Shown here piece after piece: positions 54,901 through 64,000 of a stretch of DNA of 64,000 nt. Position 1 is the first letter of the stretch; each line of letters begins with the position of its first letter. The notes under the pieces are model-generated. The model was not told the origin of the DNA, did no database searches, and saw only the letters and a list, made by a program, of their open reading frames with translations. Location: positions 612,916 to 676,915 of the forward strand of contig VXAY01004354.1 of assembly GCA_013399855.1 (NCBI GenBank), given 5' to 3'. This stretch comes from Oxyruncus cristatus. Its lineage: Eukaryota; Chordata; Aves; Passeriformes; Cotingidae. A program made the position numbers and the translations under genes.

Positions 54901-57411
54901 CTTCATTGCAGTTCAGAATCATTCTCTCACCCGTGTCAGTAATCCAAATCCATCACCCACAACCATGCAATCCATACCATCAACTTGGCCATGAAAGTCG
55001 AGTAAAGACAAGCCAAGTGAAACTAGAGAGTTCTTTTATGTTAAACTAATGATATTTTCATAGCCCAGCCCAAGTTCTCTGGGGACAGCTAATGTCGAAC
55101 ATTTTCATGTAGAAGAACTAGAAAGAGCTGGAATCCCATCTGGGAGATGCAGATCAATTGGGCCTCACCAGCAGAACTACCACTGTGTAGGAGGAAAGAA
55201 GAAAAACTGACATCCAGGCCTTCCTGATCCCGTCGAGGTAAAGAAGCAGGTTCATATTAGCTAGGAAACAAAATTCAGAAAGTCCAAGAAGCAAGATTTT
55301 CATGTGCTGATGACATTGGCAAGCCCTGAAAGGAAATGGCTCAGGTCAGGCTTTGCAAGGAAAGCATTAAAGGTAACTGTCAGCACTGGTGACTACTTAA
55401 AAGCAAAAGAAATAGACTTTTAACTGCTCCAAACAAATCGTACATGCTCTGCAACTAAGATTAGTGGATGGGTGAACAAAATCAGCTGTACTGTGTCTTG
55501 AATTTATCTCCATGGAAACTCAGTCATCTTCTGAAGTCAAAGTGTGTTCTGCATGATGAGTCAATAAATCAGTGGGATAGATTTTCCCCGTGTGTGTGCC
55601 AAGTCCCACTACAGAATGGAGGTCTGACAATCCATAAGATTTAGATTTTTTCTGGGACAATTTTGAGGAAGATAAGCAAGAACAGGTAGGAATAGATTTG
55701 GGGGAATATTGCAGAGAATCACATAACCCCTTTGCCTCTGGTCTTGGGCAACTTAGGCAAAATGTTTGATGATGTAGCTCCAGCTGGAGCAATGGTTTTG
55801 CTGAACTCCAGGTAGGTGGAACATCAATACCAAGTGCAAGTGGAAGCTTTTGCCCGTGTTTAGCAAGGTGGAAGAGAAAGAGATTTAATAGGCTAGAAAG
55901 AGTTGAGAGTCATGTTCTTTAAAAATAACAGTTTAAAAACCAGGGCAACTACATCCACCCTGCTGAGATTAAGGAATTGGTTCTGAATCCTTTAGACCTG
56001 TCTTCAAATGCCTGATTAGACTTAAAAAAACAATGAGCTCGGCATTCCTTCATCCCAATACTGATTGAAGCACATTCCAACCTGGGCTCTCCTCCCAGGG
56101 CACAACTCCCAGCCTCTGCTTGCGGGAAGCAGGGGTGGAAAAGTGGAGGTGTTACGAGGTACATCATGAGAAATGAGGCGTGTTTTGAGTTGTGCAAGAG
56201 AAGCTTCATATGCAGAGAATCCTCAGGCAAATCAGAACCCTTAGTTTGGCACCATCTCAAAGGCTAAAACAATTGCTTAATTTTAAGAACCCTTTCTTTA
56301 TCAGATCTTTTGTGCTGTGACTCCTGCATGAAAGTAAATGCACCTTCCTGTCCACTGGCTTGCCTGAAATCCATTAGAGTAAGGGGCTTTGATGGGATTT
56401 GTTGCATGAACTGTACAGGCTGACGTGCATCCCATCTCCTGAAGGGTACATTCAGATGCTCTGAACTCACAAACAGAAACACGCACCACCCCATGCTGCA
56501 CACGCAGCAGCACCTGCAGCTCTGACACTGAATTTCAGGGGAGAATAGGCACAGTCCCACTGGAGGATTTGAACTGGCCCATCAGAAAAGTACAGTGTGC
56601 CCCTCTGTTACATCTCTTCAATTTAATGAGCCTGAGAATTACTGTGATCCAGTTTCATGTTTTTAAAACCAGTGAGAAAGCATCCCCACCTCATAAAAGG
56701 AGATGCATATTTGTTTTATCCCCAAAAGTGTCAGAATGATGGCTCATGTCAAAGATTTTATAAGAAGGAGAAAGGCTTCTATTTTCTGTCAACCAATTCA
56801 CCTGGGTACCTCTGCTGCAGGCTCTGGAAGGACGGGGGCTGGTCCAGTCCTACTGAGACACAAAGCTGAGGTTCTCTGCAGAGCAGGTGCTGGCAAGGCA
56901 GTGACCCAGGACCTGCGGGCTGCTTGAAACAGAACATCCCTTAACAGTGGCCAGTGTCTGTTGACACTGTGCTCAAAGTGCTTGTTTTCTTACCAAGGCC
57001 AGCTTAGAAGTTTCCCAGTGCTTAAAAATTAGGGGAGTGGGATCATACGCAGGCTCCAGTTGAAGATTTTAAATACTTGGAAATACAGTCAGAGCAGCTT
57101 TGATGCTGGGAAGCTCCTGTGCAATGGCATGCTTGGAGCCGGGACTGAGCAGCTGTGTGGGGGAAGGGACCAGAGCATTAAATAAAGCTACTTGTTGACT
57201 GCCTGTGACACTGGCTTCTAAAGGGAGTGCCACGGAGCACCCTCCATTACCAAGTGACAGAGTGTCCTTTTCAGCTACTCTAGAGGAAATCATACTTAAA
57301 CTCTGTGTGTTCTGTTCACACAGGTTGGTTATGGGTTATTCAGTTTAATATTTACAAACAGGATAGTCACCTCCCGTGCCACCTTAACCCTGGGCTGTTT
57401 TTCTCTTCCAG

Positions 57412-57694
57412 ATGCTGGAGAGCTCTTCAGTCCCTTTGTTCATTGTCTTCATCTTGCTTTTCGTTCTGTTGCTCGCTGTGGTGCTCATCAGGAAAAACGG
57501 CACAGCTGCCCTTATCTGGAATGAAATAATCCGGGAGAAAGTGACCAATTTCATCATGAACCAGAGCAAGGAGCAGAGGATTTTAAATTTCGTGCTGCAG
57601 AACGCAGTGCGAGGGGACCCCCGGAGCGTGGTGGACACTATAGATAAATATTGCTCCCAGAAAGAGTGGGCCATGAACGTGGGCAATGAGAAAG
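57412..57694 (+). CDS. COMT: COMT first coding exon (membrane anchor, both start codons)
   Basis: ATG at 57412 sits immediately after a TTTTCTCTTCCAG acceptor-like tract, so the exon may begin exactly at the start codon. Residues 1-94 plus one base: anchor, a basic RKNG after it, then SKEQRIL and KEWAMNVG. The soluble-form ATG is at 57556-57558 with A at -3. Donor AAAG|GTAATT. Confidence 0.95.
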
Positions 57695-60600
57695 GTAATT
57701 GCAGCAGGGAGCAGCCCCTGAAAGGCCCTTCAGGACTAGCACAGAGCAGGACATCTCATTGTATTCACGGGGTAACTTCCATCTGCTGCTGCTGCCAAAG
57801 CAACCCACCCAGGCCTGTGGTCAGCAGAGCAGTTCTGGCAGCAGTGCTGCCCGCGCGGGGGGAGCTTTTGGACAGGGGGATCCAGTGACTCATCCAGGAA
57901 GTCACAGGACCAAATCTGGGCTTTGTGTAGTGCACACTGGAAGTGTGTAAGCAGAGGGTGACAATTTATGGGGCAAATCTAGGCTTGTGTTATACCTCAG
58001 TTTCTATATAGGGTCCCCCTAAGGCATAATTCATTATGTTATGTACTTTCTGATCCTTAACAAGATAGTAAATTGCAAAAAAAAGTATGTTAAACTATAT
58101 GAATTTTGTGTATGCAAGCACAAGTTAGACGTTTCTGTTGAAGAAAGAAATCCTTCCCATGTCATACAGTATCAGACACTGTTGCCATTTAGGAAGCAAA
58201 TCATCTTGTTCTTGCCTCCTAAAGGAAAATACAGGAACGAATAGTTTTTTCTTAGCTGCAGGAAAGTGGCAATCTTTTCAAAAAACTATAATGGCAAAAT
58301 GTTAATGTGTTCCCTTATGAATTAGAAACAAAAGTTCCTCTTGCTGGGAAGTTGCAGGGGAAATTTGCTTAGTCTGGGATTATCATAGCTAATGAAATAC
58401 AACTCTAAGCATTGTAATAAAAATACTTCTCTGACATGGGTACATTTTTTGAAAGTAGCTCCTCATTGTTCAAGGCAGCAGGGTGATGGCAGTAGGTGAT
58501 GGCTGAGTAGGAATTCCTAAAGCTCCAAACTTTAAACATTTGTGATTGTATTCTTAATAATTTCACTGTAGTTTTGCTCTGATAAGATGGCCTTTCCTGA
58601 GATAATTGAAGTTAATGCATCTTTAGTTTCTAAGATTTCAAGAGTGACCACATGGCCTCAAGATGCATCATCATCATCATCACAATATTCATAAACAAAT
58701 AACACCCAGTAAAATATCACTTAATGAAGTGTATACATAGATTGAAAAATTCCAGGGCTGAGTGCAAAATCCCTTTGAATACTTTTCAGTTTAGTTATCT
58801 AGTTTCTAGCCATACAAATAAGAGCAAATAGTTTTCCCACACTTAAATCCTTTTCTTCAGAAGACACAATATGTTACACAGTCACTTCTTTTGGACAACA
58901 TTTTTGTTGCTAACAATTGACTAATGTTTTCCATCCCACAAAGTCATGTAGTGAATCCAAATATTTGGCAACTTTGTAAGCAGATTTTTCTTTTTTCCTT
59001 TAAAGATCAGTATTTAGGATAAGAAATTTTGTACCAGACTACAGCATGTAACATTTGCAACAACCATGAGCATTCAAAATTTGGGAGTTACATATTTCAC
59101 AAATATGGCCAGATTCTGTAAAAAATTCCTGGAAAAAAACCACTGCATTTTCCCCTTCTAACACTATAAATTAGTCAATTCAGGGAATTATATAAGTTAC
59201 CTTCTGGGAATATCAGTTAAATCAGGGAATTCTTTACTCAGAAATGTTTATTGTTATTGTAAACTAAGGTATTTTTTAAGCTGAAAAAATTTTGAAAACT
59301 TCAAATTTCAACTTTGTGATCAACTTGATCACAAATGAGCCAGTTTGCAAAGGATACAGTATATAATTTGGCATCAAGCCTTAATTTTTCAATGTCCTGA
59401 GCAACTGAGTACATGGATTTTGTAAGTTCCTCATCTCTAACTTGCTCTTCTGTATGTGAACCAGCTTGATTTTGTCAAGAGGTAACCTATTTCCATTTTA
59501 ATCAGGTTTAATCTTAGACAAGACAGTGGAAGAGGTGAATCCATCAGTTGCACTGGAGCTGGGATCATACTGTGGCTACTCAGCAGTGAGGATTGCTCGG
59601 CTCCTGAAGGCAGGAGCTCGTCTTCTCACCGTGGAGTTCAACCCAGAATTTGCTGCTATAGCCCGACAGATGATTGAGTTTGCTGGAGTACAAGACAAGG
59701 TAAATACCATTTTGTATTTACAGTAGCAAAACTGGTTAGAATTTGTATGCTTTTTTTCTCTTTGTTTAACCAGCTCCATCCCTGACTTCTCACAGCAGTA
59801 CAGCTCAGGGCTCCACCGTGTTATCTCCCAGACTAGAATACTGCTTTTCTCTATAAAAACCAAAAGGTTCAATTTGCTGCCAAGACTGACTACAGAAAAC
59901 CGAACCATAGTCTAATTTGTCACAAAAGCTCACAAGAAACAGCTGTACTATGTGCAATGGACTTCAAAAGAGAACTATTTACCCAAACCTAGTTGGTCAC
60001 TATATATATATACATATCTATATCTAAATTTTGTGCATGGAGGTGTCTCGACTCTCTGCACAGTTGGTTGAGATGCAGGTATTTCCAGTCTATAATCCAC
60101 CTCATCCCAAGGCAGAGATCTGCAGCAGTTTGGGGATTAATGCCTGAGAATTGCCTGCCTATTTGCCTGGCAGCTCACTCCAGTGGAGCTGAGAACACTA
60201 GGGAAAATAAATTCCACCATGAGACCTTCTAATGCATTTCCTAACTTTTTGAAGAGAACCTGAAGTACTACTGACATCTCAAACTGCATTTTCCCCATCT
60301 GATTTAATCTCTGGTCAGCTATGAGTCATAAACCAGACATTTCCCTACTGCTTTCTTGCTCCTCTCCCAGTATATGGTGCTTGCCTAACAAGTCCACGTG
60401 CAGCAGCTGCTCCCAGTTAAACAGTACCTACACCAATAAACCTGGGAGGAAGATGTAACAGCCTCTCTCCTGCCTCTTTCCTCTCCTGGCCATCTCAGTT
60501 TTACATACTGTAGCCTCCAGCTTTATTCGAAACTAATCTGTTCTCTGTATTTTTTGCTTCCCTCGGACTGTAAGATTCGACCGAGATGTAACTAGAAAAA

Positions 60601-63600
60601 GGAACTACAGTATGTTTTTAACAGGGGATTCCCGTGTTCCCAGTAAAGATACACATTATCCAACAGAAACAACAGGTCACTTTCTCTGCTCTTATTTAAA
60701 AAAAACAACAAGATCCCAAAACACCCAAATCTATATTTTGGAACATGACTGAGTTGGTTTGTCAAAAAGAAAAAAGTGCACCATATCTAACTCTGTTGAG
60801 ATAATTCAGCTGACACATATTGAGCTATACAGAGGATTGCTGATGTCTGGCCAGAATTTAAAATGAACTAAAAGCATGTGCTTTTTCTTAATGGTTCACA
60901 ATTCATCAGACAGATTTGTGTTTCAGGTTAAACTCCTTGAAGGTCCTTCAGAGGAAATTATTCCCCAGCTGAAAAAAAAATATGAAGTAGATACTCTGGA
61001 TTTTGTCTTCCTGGACCACTGGAAAGACAGATACACACCAGACACCATCCTGCTTCAGGTCAGTTTGCACAATTCCCGTCTTAAAAGAATAGTAGCAAAT
61101 GCCTTGATGTCTGTGAGGCCTCTGTTCTCTATGAGGAACCTCCTCTGCTGTCCAGTGAAGACTGGCAGCCAAAATAGCAGCCTTACAAGGAAAGAGGATT
61201 GGAAGGACAGGACTCCAAACTTTTGTTACGAATAACTGCCAACACTACAGAGCTCAGGACTTGGCAAAGTACTGCTGAGCCATCCTGTTTCCTCAACAGG
61301 CAGGGGTGCAAATCCCACCTGGAGAGGGCATGGTCTGGGTCTTACATCCCTAGGAGTGCCTGCTTGGTCACTAACCAGAACACTCGACCCAAACCCATCC
61401 TCATCCTGGCAGCCCGTGACACTGGCCACCTGCCTATCCCAGCTCCACCTCTCCAATTTCCTCAGTACCCCTTTTTTGCTTGGGTCTGTGGTGCCAGCAG
61501 AGCCTCTTGATGAGATTCCGTTTTGGTAGCACCTCTGGGGGTCACTTTTCTCAGTCTTTACACTCCACCTCATTAACTGGCTTCAAAGCAACCTTCCGAG
61601 CCTGCCCCGGCCAGGCCCTTCCTTAGGAAATGCTGTCTAACTCCATGGCCAGCCCCAAAAGTGGGAAAATTGTGCTCATTTCTTCCCAAGCTGCCTTAAC
61701 CATTACTGCAAGCATTGCACAACAGGTTGGCTGCAGCAGCAGTAGGCACTGATAGGTGAGATAACTACCAGAAGACTTCTTCGTAGGACGGTGTTTTCAG
61801 GTGTTAAATAACTGAGATTAACAACAACTGTATCTATCAACATGACACATGCAGATACTCTCCTGCCTGAGGAGCTGCAGGCTGATACAATTTTCTACAA
61901 CTGCCTGTTTGTATGCAAGTGTCATTTTGCAATTGTTTTCTTCACAAATAAATCCACTTTTTTTGAGCCTGCCTCTTACATTGAGAACCTGCCAAGGACT
62001 TCCTGACCCCTTGTGGACTACAACATTATTTTCTGATCCAGGCTCCCAGGTTTTTCAGTTTTAGCACTGTCTTCCGGAAAGTTGTTTGAAAAGGAAATTT
62101 GTTTGGGGTTATGAACAGCCAGTATTGAATTTACACAGCGGTAGATGAAGAAAATGTTCCCTCCCTACAGTTATTTTGTACTCAGAGAATGCTTTCTTTT
62201 AAACTGCCTGTGTAAGGATTACTGAACTCTTTCCACTGGGAAGAGCCAGTGCATCCTTATCAGAGCTTAGCCTTGGAAACAGAGACAAAATAAACAGGTT
62301 GTTTAGTTCCATGGTAGGAGTCAGTCTGATGCAACTGTGAGACAAAGTTGCAAAACCAGGAAAATTAAGAGCAGAAAAACAAAGAAAGGATCCTCACATT
62401 TTCTCAGATGTTCCAAACCTTCCAGCATGCACCTCTGGCAGGTATCGCAATATGAACAGTGAATATGAAGTACGAACATAAGATACTCTGATGAAATATG
62501 TACATTGAAAGTGGCCCAGACCTGCACGTCTGGAAAAGCCAGACGTGAAGAGCATCTGAAATCCCGATAGCCAGTGGAAAATCCAGCATGTTGTCTCTTG
62601 TAGGCCTCTGTAAGCTGTGCAGTACAAACAGCCTGCAGGGCATTTGATGTGTCCCTGAAATTGCCTGCCCTGTGCTGACGGTGCTCAGAGGCAGGGGCAG
62701 GGAGCTGAACAGCCTCTGCAGCACACCCATCAGCAAACCTGCTCTCACATGCTGCCACTGCAAAAAACACCCCATGTTTTGGCTGCAACTGCTGCCTGCA
62801 ACCACAGGGTAACAACCAGCCTGATAAGCAGCAGACTTCGTTTTAAAACAGCTGGTAAGCTCAGAAAAGCAACTTATCCTAGACAAAAATACCAGTAAAA
62901 ATGAGGATAAACATTGCACTTGAAGTGAATATTGCCAGTTAATTATGCCTTGTGGAAATTTGTCAGAGTGATCTTCATTGTGTGCAAACCCTGCTTCATG
63001 CCCAGATCCTGAACAAAATCACTGGAGGTTGTTTAACATGAAAGGAAAACAAGCACAGAAGATCTCTTTTATTCACGTAGTGGTTCTGGAGTCTGACTGA
63101 GACTGGCCAAAGCACATGGGTATGTGCTAGTTTCTCAGGTGACCTAAAGACCTACTTCAACAGTTAATGCCATATTAAAAATGTTTTTAGACATTAGGTA
63201 TGACAGCCAAAACAAAGCCACCTTACTGATCACGTAGACAGTTGGAAACAAGCTGAGGAACAAACTGCTTACCTCCACTGGGCTTGATCTGCTGTTTCAG
63301 AGCCAGCATCTCTAATGTTCTACTGATCATGCTGAAAGAAAGTCAGTCTATGACCACAAGGGATCCTGGAGTTACTCAGCTTCTCCCATCTCCCGTCCCT
63401 TCCAGAGGCATCCTGCCATGGGTTTGTGGCTGCAGGCACTCGGGTGTGACAGGTCACGTGGCAGTACATTCGTTCAAGCAGTGTCTGCTTGCCAGCCTCT
63501 GTGAAGCACTTTCTCTTCTTTCTAGGAGTGCAACTTGCTGAGGAAGGGCTCGGTTCTGCTGGCTGACAATGTCATTTTCCCAGGAGCTCCAGATTTCCTG

Positions 63601-63705
63601 ACCTATGTCCGCAAGAGCCCCCATTTCCAGTGCACTAACTACCCATCCCATCTGGAATACATGCAAGTGGAAGATGCTATGGAAAAGGCTGTGTTTTTGG
63701 GATAA
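57412..63705 (+). CDS. COMT: Catechol O-methyltransferase, whole coding region
   Basis: Transfers a methyl group from S-adenosylmethionine to catechols (dopamine, adrenaline, catechol oestrogens) with magnesium. Exons 57412-57694, 59506-59699, 60927-61058 and 63526-63705 join in phases 1, 0, 0 to a 262-residue protein (human membrane form 271). Residues about 8-26 form one hydrophobic membrane anchor (membrane-bound form); Met49 is placed exactly like the start of the human soluble form. With soluble numbering (minus 48): Trp38 = W86, SAM loop GSYCGYS at 114-120, Glu90 = E138, Asp141-His142-Trp143-Lys144 = 189-192, metal ligands Asp169-Asn170 = 217-218, Glu199 = E247. All are intact. The residue at the human Val158Met site is Val156. 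The C-terminus is about eight residues shorter than human. Non-coding 5' exons must lie upstream. Confidence 0.97.
57695..59505 (+). other. COMT: COMT intron, no feature seen
   Basis: 1.8 kb, AT-rich; a (CAT)5 microsatellite at 58666-58680 is the only structured element noticed. Confidence 0.8.
59506..59699 (+). CDS. COMT: COMT exon with SAM-binding loop
   Basis: Completes Gly95 and runs to Lys159. It contains [18 protein letters not shown] (SAM loop), TVEFNPE with E138 that binds the SAM ribose, and FAGVQDK with Val156. Acceptor CATTTTAATCAG, donor AAG|GTAAAT. Confidence 0.97.
59700..60926 (+). other. COMT: COMT intron, no gene seen
   Basis: 1.2 kb with a TA-rich tract at 60001-60025. Nothing else recognised. 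Confidence 0.8.
60927..61058 (+). CDS. COMT: COMT exon with catalytic DHWK
   Basis: Residues 160-203, phase 0 at both ends. [20 protein letters not shown] includes the metal ligand Asp189 and catalytic lysine Lys192. Acceptor TTGTGTTTCAG, donor CAG|GTCAGT. Confidence 0.97.
61059..63525 (+). other. COMT: COMT last intron
   Basis: 2.5 kb. Several minus-strand frames are open over 62321-62919 (up to 171 codons) in overlapping registers with no recognisable motif; I regard them as chance. Confidence 0.8.
63526..63705 (+). CDS. COMT: COMT last coding exon
   Basis: Residues 204-262 plus TAA. It carries LLADNV (metal ligands Asp217, Asn218), PGAPDF and the LEY with Glu247 that hydrogen-bonds the catechol. 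Acceptor CTTCTTTCTAG. The protein ends EKAVFLG; the human tail after this point is absent. Confidence 0.97.
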   Translation, partial: ECNLLRKGSVLLADNVIFPGAPDFLTYVRKSPHFQCTNYPSHLEYMQVEDAMEKAVFLG

Positions 63706-63850
63706 AGAGAGCCATTAATACTCAGCCTTTGTTTCAAATGATGTAAATGCAACTGCACAGGTTAACTTGTCCATGCTTTAATTTTTGGTGGTTTTTTTAA
63801 TTACTTTTATTTTGAAGCCTGTAATTAAAGCAAGTGTTAGTGGAGATCTT
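63706..63850 (+). terminator. COMT: COMT 3' UTR and polyadenylation signal
   Basis: ATTAAA at 63824-63829, 120 bases beyond the stop, followed by a GT-rich GTGTTAGTGG at 63834-63843 that fits a downstream element. This would make a very short 3' UTR; a longer alternative outside the window is possible. Confidence 0.6.
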
Positions 63851-64000
63851 TTTAACTAGGTGGAAACCAAGACTGGGAGTAAGCAGGGTAACTGCTCTGT
63901 GCCATTGTTCCACATAGTTCAGCACACCCAAGGTGATGCACATTGCATGCCTTGACCAAAACATCATCTAACAACAGTCTGTTATTTTGAGCTCAAACTT
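63851..64000. other. Flank after COMT, nothing seen
   Basis: In human ARVCF follows COMT on the opposite strand; no exon of it is visible in these last 150 bases. Confidence 0.6.

Larger units (their letters stand above)
41781..57411 (+). other. COMT: Long non-coding interval, probably COMT intron 1
   Basis: 15.6 kb without a recognisable coding exon. Human COMT has non-coding 5' exons and a long first intron, so this is probably intron between a 5' UTR exon near the CpG island and the coding exon at 57412; the UTR exon itself was not identified. Contents: an A19 run at 42177-42195, a CR1 3' fragment, a G9 run at 50853-50861, and a 168-codon antisense frame at 50122-50628 that matches nothing I know. 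Confidence 0.7.

Noticed and set aside
58666..58680. (CAT)5 run as a structured or CRISPR-like repeat
   Set aside because: Ordinary microsatellite; no spaced direct repeats occur anywhere in the window.
62321..62919. Three overlapping minus-strand frames (up to 171 codons)
   Set aside because: Open in several registers at once inside the COMT last intron, which argues for chance scarcity of stops rather than coding.

Overview
The window is vertebrate nuclear DNA and almost certainly from a bird. Two orthologues of the human 22q11.2 genes TXNRD2 and COMT lie divergently, as they do in human, and the repeats I recognise are CR1 LINE fragments, the dominant retroelement of birds and reptiles. 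Bases are AT-rich apart from one GC/CpG-rich island at about 40.3-41.8 kb, which contains a 361-base assembly gap (Ns).

Layout: (1) 1-12.6 kb holds no gene I can name; two exon-like stretches near the left end are noted as weak. (2) 13.1-40.6 kb, minus strand: TXNRD2, mitochondrial thioredoxin reductase. Sixteen coding exons were located by hand and join in phase into a 489-residue core that ends Gly-Cys-Sec-Gly; the Sec codon is an in-frame TGA at 13104-13106. The 5' end of the gene (start codon and most of the mitochondrial presequence) is lost in the gap. (3) 40.3-41.8 kb: CpG-rich divergent promoter region between TXNRD2 (leftward) and COMT (rightward). (4) 41.8-57.4 kb: long non-coding stretch, probably COMT intron 1, with a CR1 3' fragment. 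(5) 57.4-63.7 kb, plus strand: four coding exons of COMT (catechol O-methyltransferase), 262 residues, with all catalytic residues present, followed by a short 3' UTR with an ATTAAA signal at 63824.

TXNRD2 keeps mitochondrial thioredoxin reduced using NADPH, FAD and a selenocysteine. COMT inactivates catecholamines and catechol oestrogens using S-adenosylmethionine and magnesium. They share a chromosomal neighbourhood and probably a bidirectional promoter, but not a pathway.

The least ordinary things seen are a 20-nt TXNRD2 microexon (32035-32054) with a CR1 reverse-transcriptase fragment about 100 bp upstream of its acceptor, a GC-AG intron directly after the next exon, the UGA/Sec ending with a candidate SECIS element, and the gap that hides the first exon. 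I found no undescribed biological system; most of the window is intron or intergenic DNA.
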